Assembly: GCA_020852035.1 (NCBI GenBank)
Contig: JADZBR010000164.1
Span: forward strand, 1-25,656
Source: Caulobacteraceae bacterium
Lineage (GTDB): Bacteria > Pseudomonadota > Alphaproteobacteria > Caulobacterales > Caulobacteraceae
Reading direction: 5' to 3'
DNA: 25,656 bases
The notes beneath the pieces are model-generated. The model was not told where the DNA came from and did not search any database. It saw nothing but the letters and a program-made list of their open reading frames with translations. A program made the position numbers and the translations under genes. Within the stretch, counting starts at the first letter, position 1. Each line of letters opens with the position of its first letter. Of this stretch, positions 15,119-21,400 are shown piece by piece.

Positions 15119-16639
15119 GTGATCGATATCGAAGCCTGGCGCGCCCGCGCCGCCCGCCGCCTTGCGCCCTTCGCGGTCAGCCCTGAGCTGGTTAGCCTGG
15201 CGGCGGTGGCGATCGCCTTCGCGGGCGTGGTGTTCGCCAAGAACCTTTTCTACGACGCCGACACCTACTGGCACGTCGCGGCCGGCAACTGGATCCTCGA
15301 CCACCGCGCCGTGCCGGCCGTCGACCCGTTCTCCTACACCTTCCGGGGCCGCGAGTGGCACGCCCACGAGTGGCTCTCCGAGGTCTTCATGGCCGGAGCG
15401 TTCCGGCAGGGCGGTTGGGCGGGCGTCGCGGTGCTGATGGCCGCGGCCGGGGCGCTGGCGGCGTGGATCATGGCCCAGACCCTGGCGCGCTGGCTGTGGG
15501 TGGTTCCGCGCGCCGCGGTGCTCGGCCTGGTGCTGGCCTCGGTGAACACCCGCCTCTTCGCCCGGCCGCACATCCTGTCGCTGCCCCTTGCAGTGGCCTG
15601 GACGGCGGGCCTGCTGATCGCCCGCGACCAGAACCGGCGGCCGTCGTTCTGGCTGCTGCCGGTGATGCTGGTCTGGGCCAACATGCATGGCGGCTATTTC
15701 ATCGGCCTCCTGATGATCGGCCCGCTCGCGCTGGAGGCGGTGCTGGCGGCCCGAAGCTGGGAGGCGCGGCGCAAGGCGGCGTTCGACTGGGGGCTCTTCG
15801 GCGTCCTGGCGGTCTGCGCGGCGCTGGCCACGCCGCTGGGCTTCGAGGGCCTGCTCTTCCCGATCCAGGTGCAGGGCATGGAGACCCTGCGCGGCATCCG
15901 CGAATGGCTGCCGGCCGATTTCACGCGGGTGACGACGCTGGAGGTGGCGATCCTCGGCTCGCTGTTCTTCCTCTTGTCGCGCGGGACCAAGGTTCCTGTG
16001 CTGCGGCTGGGCATGGTGCTGGCCTTCCTGCATTTGGCGCTGGCGCACCGGCGCCATGAGCTGCTGCTGATGACCACCGCGCCGCTGCTGCTGGCCCCGG
16101 CCTTCGCCGCCGCCCTGCAGCCGGGCCGGCCGGGCGACCTCGCCTCGATGCGGACCCGCGGGCTATGGCTGGGACGCGCGGCGGCGCTGGCGGCGGTGCT
16201 GGGCGTGGCGATCCCGCGCCTTGAGGAGCCGATCATCCGCCGGGACGCGGTGTCCGCGCCGATCACCGCGCTCTCCAAGGTGCCCGAGGACCTGCGCCGC
16301 CAGCCCGTGTTCAACCACTACGACTTCGGCGGCTACCTGATCTTCAAGGGCGTTCCGACCTTCATCGACGGACGCGCCGACCTCTATGGCGACGAGTGGA
16401 TGCGCCGCTACTTCCGCATCATGCGCGGCGAGCCGAAGGCGGTGGACGAACTGCTGGCGAAGGAGAAGCCGGTCTGGATGATCATCCGCAGCCGCGACGC
16501 CCTGGCCCGCGCCATGAAGGACCGTCCCGGCTGGCGCACCCTGCACGCGGACGACTGGGCGGTGGTGCTGGTGGATGTCGGCGCCCTGGAGCGCGCTCAG
16601 GGGCGCTCGACCAGCGCCCCCTCCTCGACGACCCGGTAG
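15119..16639 (+). CDS. Polytopic membrane protein, GT-C-like, unknown function
   Basis: 506 aa with a GTG start. About ten hydrophobic segments occupy residues 25-370 and a soluble domain the last ~130 residues. After the first membrane helix the loop carries DADTYWHVAAGNWILDH (46-62), then DPFSYT and WHAHEWLSEV (80-89). An acidic D-x-D motif in the first extracytoplasmic loop is the hallmark of GT-C glycosyltransferases, which use polyprenyl-phosphate sugars. The C-terminal part has FNHYDFGGYLIF and PTFIDGRADLYGDEW, conserved-looking and charged. I recognise the pattern from uncharacterised bacterial proteins but know no assigned function. There is no good Shine-Dalgarno, so the exact start is uncertain. 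The last 43 nt overlap hisI on the other strand. Glycosyl transfer to an envelope component is an inference only. Confidence 0.8.
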   Translation: MIDIEAWRARAARRLAPFAVSPELVSLAAVAIAFAGVVFAKNLFYDADTYWHVAAGNWILDHRAVPAVDPFSYTFRGREWHAHEWLSEVFMAGAFRQGGWAGVAVLMAAAGALAAWIMAQTLARWLWVVPRAAVLGLVLASVNTRLFARPHILSLPLAVAWTAGLLIARDQNRRPSFWLLPVMLVWANMHGGYFIGLLMIGPLALEAVLAARSWEARRKAAFDWGLFGVLAVCAALATPLGFEGLLFPIQVQGMETLRGIREWLPADFTRVTTLEVAILGSLFFLLSRGTKVPVLRLGMVLAFLHLALAHRRHELLLMTTAPLLLAPAFAAALQPGRPGDLASMRTRGLWLGRAAALAAVLGVAIPRLEEPIIRRDAVSAPITALSKVPEDLRRQPVFNHYDFGGYLIFKGVPTFIDGRADLYGDEWMRRYFRIMRGEPKAVDELLAKEKPVWMIIRSRDALARAMKDRPGWRTLHADDWAVVLVDVGALERAQGRSTSAPSSTTR

Positions 16640-16995
16640 AAGCAGGACCTGAAGCCCGTGTGGCAGGCGCCGCCGTCGCCGCCGACGTTCACCCTGGCCC
16701 AGACCGCGTCCTGGTCGCAGTCGACGCGCAGCTCGACCACGGTCTGAATCTGGCCGGAGGTCTCGCCCTTCTTCCAGAGTTCGTTTCGCGAGCGGCTGAA
16801 ATAGTGGACCACGCCGGTGTCCAGCGTGGCGCGCAGGGCCTCGGCGTTCATCCAGCCGAGCATCAGCACCTCGCCGGTGGCCGCGTCGGTGGTCACGCAG
16901 GCGACCAGGCCGCTCGCGTCGAAGCGCGGGGCCAGGACGGTTCCGCGCTCCAGCGCCGGCTTGTCGGTGAGGGTGGGGAAGGCCGCGTCGGTCAT
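16597..16995 (-). CDS. hisI: Phosphoribosyl-AMP cyclohydrolase
   Basis: 132 aa from the ATG at 16995, which is preceded by GGAG; the frame continues upstream but has no family similarity there. This is the third step of histidine biosynthesis, opening the purine ring of PR-AMP to give ProFAR. Signature segments are LMLGWMNAEAL, YFSRSRNELWKKGETSGQ, the Mg-binding VDCDQDAVW, and the zinc cysteines in GGACHTGFRSCFYR. It is the stand-alone HisI, without a fused HisE domain, as is usual in alphaproteobacteria. It lies downstream of folE in the same direction, with the type B palindrome between them, so the two may be separately terminated. The 3' end overlaps the convergent membrane-protein gene by 43 nt. 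Confidence 0.96.
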   Translation of the reverse strand: MTDAAFPTLTDKPALERGTVLAPRFDASGLVACVTTDAATGEVLMLGWMNAEALRATLDTGVVHYFSRSRNELWKKGETSGQIQTVVELRVDCDQDAVWARVNVGGDGGACHTGFRSCFYRVVEEGALVERP

Positions 16996-17009
16996 GGGCG
17001 CTCCAATTT

Positions 17010-17163
17010 CCTTCTCCCCTTGCGCGAGAAGGTGTCGCCGCAGGCGACGGATGAGGGGTTTCTCAGACCCCCGGTCCGCACCCGGCCGATCCAACTTCGA
17101 GGCGGCGATGATCTTCGACCCCTCATCCGGCCTTCGGCCACCTTCTCCCGCAAGGGGAGAAGG
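17010..17163. repeat. Palindromic intergenic element (type B), full copy
   Basis: A 154-bp imperfect palindrome. The left arm 17010-17059 and right arm 17118-17163 are inverted copies that both begin with CCTTCTCCCCTTGCG when read inward, and both end with GGATGAGGGGT. Each arm forms its own hairpin. The element ends 3 nt from the folE stop codon and begins 14 nt upstream of hisI, so it occupies nearly all of the gap. The right-hand terminal 23 nt are identical to the solo copy at 20571-20593. It could act as a folE terminator or an mRNA-stabilising structure. Confidence 0.88.
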
Positions 17164-17166
17164 ACC

Positions 17167-17781
17167 TTAGCGCTTGCCGGCGAAGTCCAGGAAGCGCTGG
17201 CGCAGCGAGGCGTCGGTCTTGAAGACGCCGGTGAACTGGGTGGTGATGGTCGAGACGTGGCGGTGGTGCACGCCGCGGGTGGTCATGCACTGGTGCACCG
17301 CGTCGATCAGCACGGCGACGCCGGCCGGGCGCAGCGAGTCGGTGATCGCGTCGGCGATCTGCTGGGTCATGGTCTCCTGGGTCTGCAGGCGGCGCGAGAA
17401 GATCTCCACCACGCGGGCGATCTTGGAGATGCCGACCACGCGGTTGGTGGGCATGTAGGCGACGTAGGCCTTGCCCAGGAACGGCGCCATGTGGTGCTCG
17501 CAGTGGCTCTCCACCTCGATCTCGCGCAGCATGACGATGTCGTCGTAGCCCTGCACGTCCTCGAAGATGCGCGACAGCTCCTTGTCCGGATCGGCGGTGT
17601 AGCCCTCGAACCATTCGCCGTAGGCGTCGACCACGCGCTTGGGCGTGTCGATCAGCCCCTCGCGGCGCGGGTCGTCGCCGGCCCAGGCGAGCAGGGTCCG
17701 CACGGCGTCCATCGCCTCTTCGCGGGTGGGCTTGGGATAGGGTTCAAGTTCGGGCGTCACGCCGCGCACCACAGCATCCAT
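17167..17781 (-). CDS. folE: GTP cyclohydrolase I
   Basis: 204 aa from the ATG at 17781, with GGAGAGA upstream; the frame extends to 17853 but the extra residues are unlike the family. FolE converts GTP to 7,8-dihydroneopterin triphosphate, the entry to tetrahydrofolate and biopterin synthesis. Zinc ligands are Cys94 and His97 in ESHCEHHMAPF and Cys165 in AVHQCMTTRG. DTPKRVVDAYGEWFEGY, LGKAYVAYMPTNRVVGISK and RRLQTQETMTQQI are further family signatures. The Cys94-type zinc site marks this as the classical FolE1 rather than the zinc-independent FolE2. It is divergent from cysS, with 165 nt between the starts. The palindromic element B begins right after its stop. Confidence 0.97.
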   Translation of the reverse strand: MDAVVRGVTPELEPYPKPTREEAMDAVRTLLAWAGDDPRREGLIDTPKRVVDAYGEWFEGYTADPDKELSRIFEDVQGYDDIVMLREIEVESHCEHHMAPFLGKAYVAYMPTNRVVGISKIARVVEIFSRRLQTQETMTQQIADAITDSLRPAGVAVLIDAVHQCMTTRGVHHRHVSTITTQFTGVFKTDASLRQRFLDFAGKR

Positions 17782-17946
17782 GTCGGGCAAGCTTCTCTCC
17801 GGGGCCGAGTTGCGCCGGGACGAAGGTCCCGGAAATGACGCGTGACACCCCACTGGCCAGCCGCGCCCCCGAAAGGGATACAGCCGGACGACAAACGTCT
17901 ATATGGCGCGGTCCGTCCGTCCGGCAACTGTCCGCAACGTCAAGTC

Positions 17947-19323
17947 ATGCTGAAGCTCCACGACACGCTCACGCGCGAGAAGCGCGACTTCGTCCCGAAG
18001 GATCCCAGGCGGGTGACGATGTATGTGTGCGGGCCGACCGTCTACACCTACGCCCACATCGGCAACGCCCGGCCCGTGGTGGCCTTCGACGTGCTGTTCC
18101 GCCTCCTGCGCCATCTCTACGGCGAAGACGCGGTGGTCTATGCCGCCAACGTCACCGACGTGGACGACAAGATCAACGCCAAGGCCGCCGCCGAAGGCGT
18201 GGCGATCGACGTGATCACCGACCGCTACCTGGACGCCTACAACGCCGACATGTCGACGCTGGGCGCCTTGCGGCCGACCTTCCAGCCGCGCGCCACGCGG
18301 ACGATGGACACCATCATCGACCTGATCGGCCGGCTGGTGCACCGCAACGCGGCCTATGCGGCCGAGGGGCATGTGCTCTTCAACACGCAAGCCTATTCCG
18401 ACTACGGCAAGCTCTCCGGCCGCTCGCTGGACGACATGATCGCAGGCGCCCGGGTGGACGTGGCGCCTTACAAGCAGCACCCGGCCGACTTCGTGCTCTG
18501 GAAGCCCTCCAAGCCCGGCGAGCCGGTGTGGGAAAGCCCCTGGGGGCCGGGGCGGCCGGGCTGGCACATCGAGTGCTCGGCGATGATCGAGGAACAGCTC
18601 GGCCTGCCCATCGACATCCACGGCGGCGGCAACGACCTGATCTTCCCGCACCATGAGAACGAGATGGCGCAGGGACTGTGCGGCGGCCACGGCGAGGACG
18701 GCTACGCCAACTACTGGCTGCACAACGGCTTCCTGAACATGGGCGCCGAGAAGATGTCCAAGAGCCTGGGCAATGTCGCCCTGGTGCATGAGCTGATCGG
18801 CCAGTGGCCGGGCGAGGCGCTGCGCTGGGCGTTGCTCTCGGGGCACTACCGCCAGCCGCTGGAGTGGACGGACGACCTCGTGCGGCAGGCGAAGACCTCG
18901 CTCGACCGGCTCTACGGCGGACTGCAGCGGGCGGCCGGCGTGGCGCCCTCGACGGACGCGCCCAGCGCCGAGTTCCTGGACGCCCTCTGCGATGACCTCA
19001 ATACGCCCCGGGCCTTCGCCGAATTCTTCCGGCTGGCTTCGGTGCTGGAGACCGGCGAGGCGGGCGCACAGGCCGAGGCGAAGGGACAGCTCCTGGCCGC
19101 CGGCGCGCTGGCGGGCTTCCTGCAGGCCGACCCCGACCACTGGTTCCAGGGCGGGGCGGACGAGGCGTTCAAGGCGCGGGTCGAGGGGCTCATCGCCGAA
19201 CGCGCCGAGGCCCGCGTGGCCAAGGACTGGCCGCGCGCCGACCGCATCCGCGACGAGCTCGCGGCGCTCGACGTCGAGGTGATGGACGGCGCGGCGGGCG
19301 CGCGCTGGAAGCTGAAGCGCTAG
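17947..19323 (+). CDS. cysS: Cysteinyl-tRNA synthetase
   Basis: 458 aa from the ATG at 17947. The frame stays open upstream to 17842, but family members begin with this MLKLHDTLTR-like segment. It is a class I synthetase that charges tRNA-Cys. YVCGPTVYTYAHIGNARP contains zinc ligand Cys28 and the HIGN form of HIGH (37-40). KMSKS lies at 269-273. Other zinc ligands are in HIECSAM and HHENE, and the C-terminal helical DALR-type domain covers about 330-458. The start has only a weak Shine-Dalgarno. The 165-nt space to folE contains TCTATATGG around 17898-17906 as a possible -10 box, which I cannot confirm. The stop is 2 nt from the stop of the convergent small-protein gene. Confidence 0.97.
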   Translation: MLKLHDTLTREKRDFVPKDPRRVTMYVCGPTVYTYAHIGNARPVVAFDVLFRLLRHLYGEDAVVYAANVTDVDDKINAKAAAEGVAIDVITDRYLDAYNADMSTLGALRPTFQPRATRTMDTIIDLIGRLVHRNAAYAAEGHVLFNTQAYSDYGKLSGRSLDDMIAGARVDVAPYKQHPADFVLWKPSKPGEPVWESPWGPGRPGWHIECSAMIEEQLGLPIDIHGGGNDLIFPHHENEMAQGLCGGHGEDGYANYWLHNGFLNMGAEKMSKSLGNVALVHELIGQWPGEALRWALLSGHYRQPLEWTDDLVRQAKTSLDRLYGGLQRAAGVAPSTDAPSAEFLDALCDDLNTPRAFAEFFRLASVLETGEAGAQAEAKGQLLAAGALAGFLQADPDHWFQGGADEAFKARVEGLIAERAEARVAKDWPRADRIRDELAALDVEVMDGAAGARWKLKR

Positions 19324-19325
19324 GC

Positions 19326-19613
19326 TCAGCCCCCGCCGGGGCCGGGCCGCGGCACATAGCCGGGCACGCGCGTGGCGCTGGTGCGCGCGCCGTTGCGCAG
19401 GCGCTCGTCCAGCCGCCGCCTGGCCTCGAAGCTCAGGTCGTCGAGGTCGTCCTGCTTGCGGCAGACCTTGACCCGCTTGTTGCTGCCGGTGACCACCTCG
19501 CGGCGGCAGACGACCTTGGCGTCCTCCTGCGCAGGCGGCTGGACCACGGCTTCCGAGACGGTCGGCGCCTGGGCCTGCAGGGCGGCGGCGAAGGCAAGGG
19601 CGATCAGCGACAT
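19326..19613 (-). CDS. Small two-cysteine protein with CRREV-TGS motif (copy 1)
   Basis: 95 aa. A hydrophobic N-terminus (MSLIALAFAAALQAQA) looks like a short signal sequence, though it lacks the usual positive charge before the hydrophobic core. The core motif is VVCRREVVTGSNKRVKVCRK, with two cysteines separated by 14 residues that could form a disulfide in the periplasm. The tail is Arg- and Pro-rich and ends in PRPGPGGG. It is a paralogue of the upstream gene at 19626-19889, sharing the N-terminal MSLI, the Cys spacing and the TGS triplet. It starts 12 nt after that gene ends, so they are co-transcribed. I recall similar two-cysteine proteins in sphingomonads and Caulobacterales but know no function. 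It ends 2 nt from the cysS stop. Confidence 0.78.
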   Translation of the reverse strand: MSLIALAFAAALQAQAPTVSEAVVQPPAQEDAKVVCRREVVTGSNKRVKVCRKQDDLDDLSFEARRRLDERLRNGARTSATRVPGYVPRPGPGGG

Positions 19614-19625
19614 GATCCGCTCCGC

Positions 19626-19889
19626 TCAGCGGGGAATGTTGGCGACGTCGCCGCGCGGGCGCACACCGCGGTCGGAGGCGAGCAGGCGGCGGTTCACCCG
19701 GGAATTGCGCTCGCGCTCGGCGGCCTCGGCCTCGACCACCGCCTTGGGGCGGCAGACCCTTTCCATGCGCTTGCTGCCGGTGGTCACCTCGCGGCGGCAA
19801 ACCATTTCGACCCTGGGCTCTTCGGGCTGGCTGGCGGCGGGCGCCTCGGACGAGACGGCGGCGGCCAGGAGGACGACGATCAGACTCAT
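19626..19889 (-). CDS. Small two-cysteine protein with CRREV-TGS motif (copy 2)
   Basis: 87 aa. It begins MSLIVVLLAAAVSSEAPAAS, a short hydrophobic export signal, followed by MVCRREVTTGSKRMERVCRP with the same 14-residue Cys-to-Cys spacing as the downstream paralogue. After the motif comes a charged, probably helical stretch (AVVEAEAAERERNSRVNRRL) and a short Pro/Arg tail. No catalytic residues are recognisable. A binding or structural role in the periplasm is the most that can be suggested. It is the first gene of a two-gene unit and is divergent from the SRPBCC gene, with 86 nt between the starts. No clear Shine-Dalgarno precedes the ATG, so initiation could be weak or leaderless. Confidence 0.76.
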   Translation of the reverse strand: MSLIVVLLAAAVSSEAPAASQPEEPRVEMVCRREVTTGSKRMERVCRPKAVVEAEAAERERNSRVNRRLLASDRGVRPRGDVANIPR

Positions 19890-19975
19890 GGGATCAGACC
19901 TGGGAGGCGGCGGTCCGGGCGGGAAACCACCCGCAACCGTCCAACAAGGCTTGAGTTTCGGAGGGATCGACCCCC

Positions 19976-20566
19976 ATGTCCAGCCTGTCGGCCGGTAAGC
20001 CGCGAGGAGACCCCTTGAAGATCGAACACCGCATCGGCGTGGCCGCCCCGGCGGAGGTCATCTGGAACAGCCTGGCCGAGCCGGAGACCTGGCCGGCCTG
20101 GAACCCGCTCTACACCCGAGCGGAAGGCAAGCTGGGCTTCGGCGCGCGGCTGCGGCTGACCGTGCATCTGGAGGGCCAGCCGGACCGGACGATCGAGCCG
20201 GTGGTGACCGACTGGATCCCGGGGGACCGGCTGCACTGGGACGTCTCGATGCTGGGCGGGCTGGTGAAGTCGACGCGCTATTTCGAGATCGACCGGGTCA
20301 GCGAGACCGGCTGCATCGTCTCCAACGGCGAGGTGTTCAAGGGCCTGCTCGGGCCCGCGGCGGCGCGAGGGATCGGCCGTGCGATCTGGGCGGGCTTCGA
20401 GGCGATGGGCGAGGCGCTGAAGGCGCGCGCCGAGGCCGAATGGGACGCCTGGCCGGAGGCGGAGAAGGCCAAGCTGATCGCCGGCGCCGCGCCGGTGGAA
20501 AAGCCTGTGCCGCTGCCGAAAGCCTCGACCGTGCCGCGGCTGAAGGCGGGGATCCTTCGGCGGTAG
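19976..20566 (+). CDS. SRPBCC (START-like) family protein
   Basis: About 196 aa. IEHRIGVAAPAEVIWNSLAE (16-35) followed by WPAWNPLYTRAEG is the typical opening of polyketide-cyclase/SRPBCC lipid-binding proteins, with later strands TIEPVVTDWIPGDRLHWDV. The C-terminal helix GIGRAIWAGFEAMGEALKAR closes the hydrophobic cavity, and about 45 extra residues follow. The ligand is unknown. Two starts are possible: the ATG at 19976, with GGAGGG 10 nt upstream, and a TTG at 20015, preceded by GAGGAGA at ideal spacing, which would begin LKIEHRIG exactly where family members start. I list the ATG but consider the TTG about equally likely. A hairpin (20571-20593) follows the stop by 4 nt. Confidence 0.85.
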   Translation: MSSLSAGKPRGDPLKIEHRIGVAAPAEVIWNSLAEPETWPAWNPLYTRAEGKLGFGARLRLTVHLEGQPDRTIEPVVTDWIPGDRLHWDVSMLGGLVKSTRYFEIDRVSETGCIVSNGEVFKGLLGPAAARGIGRAIWAGFEAMGEALKARAEAEWDAWPEAEKAKLIAGAAPVEKPVPLPKASTVPRLKAGILRR

Positions 20567-20570
20567 ACTC

Positions 20571-20593
20571 CCTTCTCCCGCAAGGGGAGAAGG
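20571..20593. repeat. Solo half-element of palindrome type B / probable terminator
   Basis: A perfect 9-bp stem (CCTTCTCCC pairing with GGGAGAAGG) around the loop GCAAG, starting 4 nt after the SRPBCC stop. It is identical over 23 nt to 17141-17163, the outer hairpin of the full type B element. No U-tract follows, so termination may be inefficient. Confidence 0.85.
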
Positions 20594-20630
20594 ACTCCGC
20601 GCCGGGGCCGACATCTCCTATATCGGCTGC

Positions 20631-21080
20631 ATGATCGACGACCTCTATTCGCGGAAGGTGCTCAGCCTGGCGGCCAACATGCCGCGCATCGGGCGCCTGC
20701 CCGCGCCGCACGGCACGGCCGAGAAGGTGGCCAAGCTCTGCGGCAGCCGGGTGGTGGTCGATGTGGCCGTTGAGGAGGGCCGGGTGGTTGATTTCGCCCA
20801 GGACGTGAAGGCCTGCGCCCTGGGCCAGGCCTCGGCGGCGGTGCTGGGCGCGAACGTCATCGGCGCGAGCCTGCCGGAGCTGGAGTTGGCGCGCGACCAG
20901 TTCAAGGCTATGCTGAAGGCGGGCGGTTCGCCGCCCGACGGACGTTTTTCGGATCTCTCCATGCTCGCACTGGTCAAGGATTACCCCGCGCGGCACGCCT
21001 CCACGCTCCTGGCGTTCGAGGCCGTGACGGAGGCTGTGCGCCAGGCGACCACGCGAACTAGCCCCGCCGGCGCGGCTTGA
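20631..21080 (+). CDS. IscU/NifU-like Fe-S cluster scaffold homologue, third Cys absent
   Basis: 149 aa. The fold of the IscU/NifU-N family is recognisable: LYSRKVLSLAANMPRIGRL at the N-terminus, then KLCGSRVVVDV with Cys37 and VKACALGQASAAVL with Cys62, both at the positions of the first two cluster ligands. In place of the third ligand (HCS in IscU) stands RHAS: His122 keeps the neighbouring His, but the Cys is Ala. The Asp after the first Cys in IscU (CGD) is Ser here. Alphaproteobacterial proteins annotated as iron-sulfur scaffold share this RHAS form as far as I recall. Cluster assembly is therefore doubtful; it may bind a different metal or partner. The start at 20631 lacks a clear Shine-Dalgarno; TATATC lies 11 nt upstream. 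It precedes yidD by 62 nt. Confidence 0.85.
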   Translation: MIDDLYSRKVLSLAANMPRIGRLPAPHGTAEKVAKLCGSRVVVDVAVEEGRVVDFAQDVKACALGQASAAVLGANVIGASLPELELARDQFKAMLKAGGSPPDGRFSDLSMLALVKDYPARHASTLLAFEAVTEAVRQATTRTSPAGAA

Positions 21081-21142
21081 TCCTGACGTAAGTTGCAGGT
21101 CTAAGCGCTCGCGACGACACCCGCGAAAAACCCAACGCCGGC

Positions 21143-21400
21143 ATGAGCTTCTTCCAACGCTGCGTCACGGGCGCCTTACGCGCCTACAAGCTGACGCTCT
21201 CGCCCCTGATCGGGCCGAGCTGCCGGTTCGCTCCCACCTGTTCGGAGTACGCGGCGCAGGCCCTGATCGCACACGGGCCGCTCCGCGGGTCATGGATGGC
21301 CGCCCGGCGCGTGTGTCGATGCAATCCCTGGGGCGGCTCAGGGTACGACCCGGTGCCGCCCCCGCGCCAAGGCGCGCGGAAATGGACGACTGAGACATGA
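21143..21400 (+). CDS. yidD: Membrane protein insertion efficiency factor YidD
   Basis: 85 aa, the usual size. The conserved core is YKLTLSPLIGPSCRFAPTCS, continuing EYAAQAL, followed by RVCRCNPWGGSGYDPVP; three of the Cys residues are characteristic of the family. YidD is a small membrane-associated protein that helps YidC insert inner-membrane proteins. In many bacteria it lies between rnpA and yidC, but here it sits directly before thrS and overlaps it by 4 nt (ATGA), so the two are translationally coupled. The N-terminal amphipathic helix (FFQRCVTGALRAYKLTL) is the likely membrane contact. Confidence 0.95.
   Translation: MSFFQRCVTGALRAYKLTLSPLIGPSCRFAPTCSEYAAQALIAHGPLRGSWMAARRVCRCNPWGGSGYDPVPPPRQGARKWTTET

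Noticed and set aside
17010..20593. Repeated hairpins that might suggest a CRISPR-like array
   Set aside because: Only one full and one half copy, far apart, palindromic, with no regular spacers and no cas genes. They fit dispersed palindromic elements.
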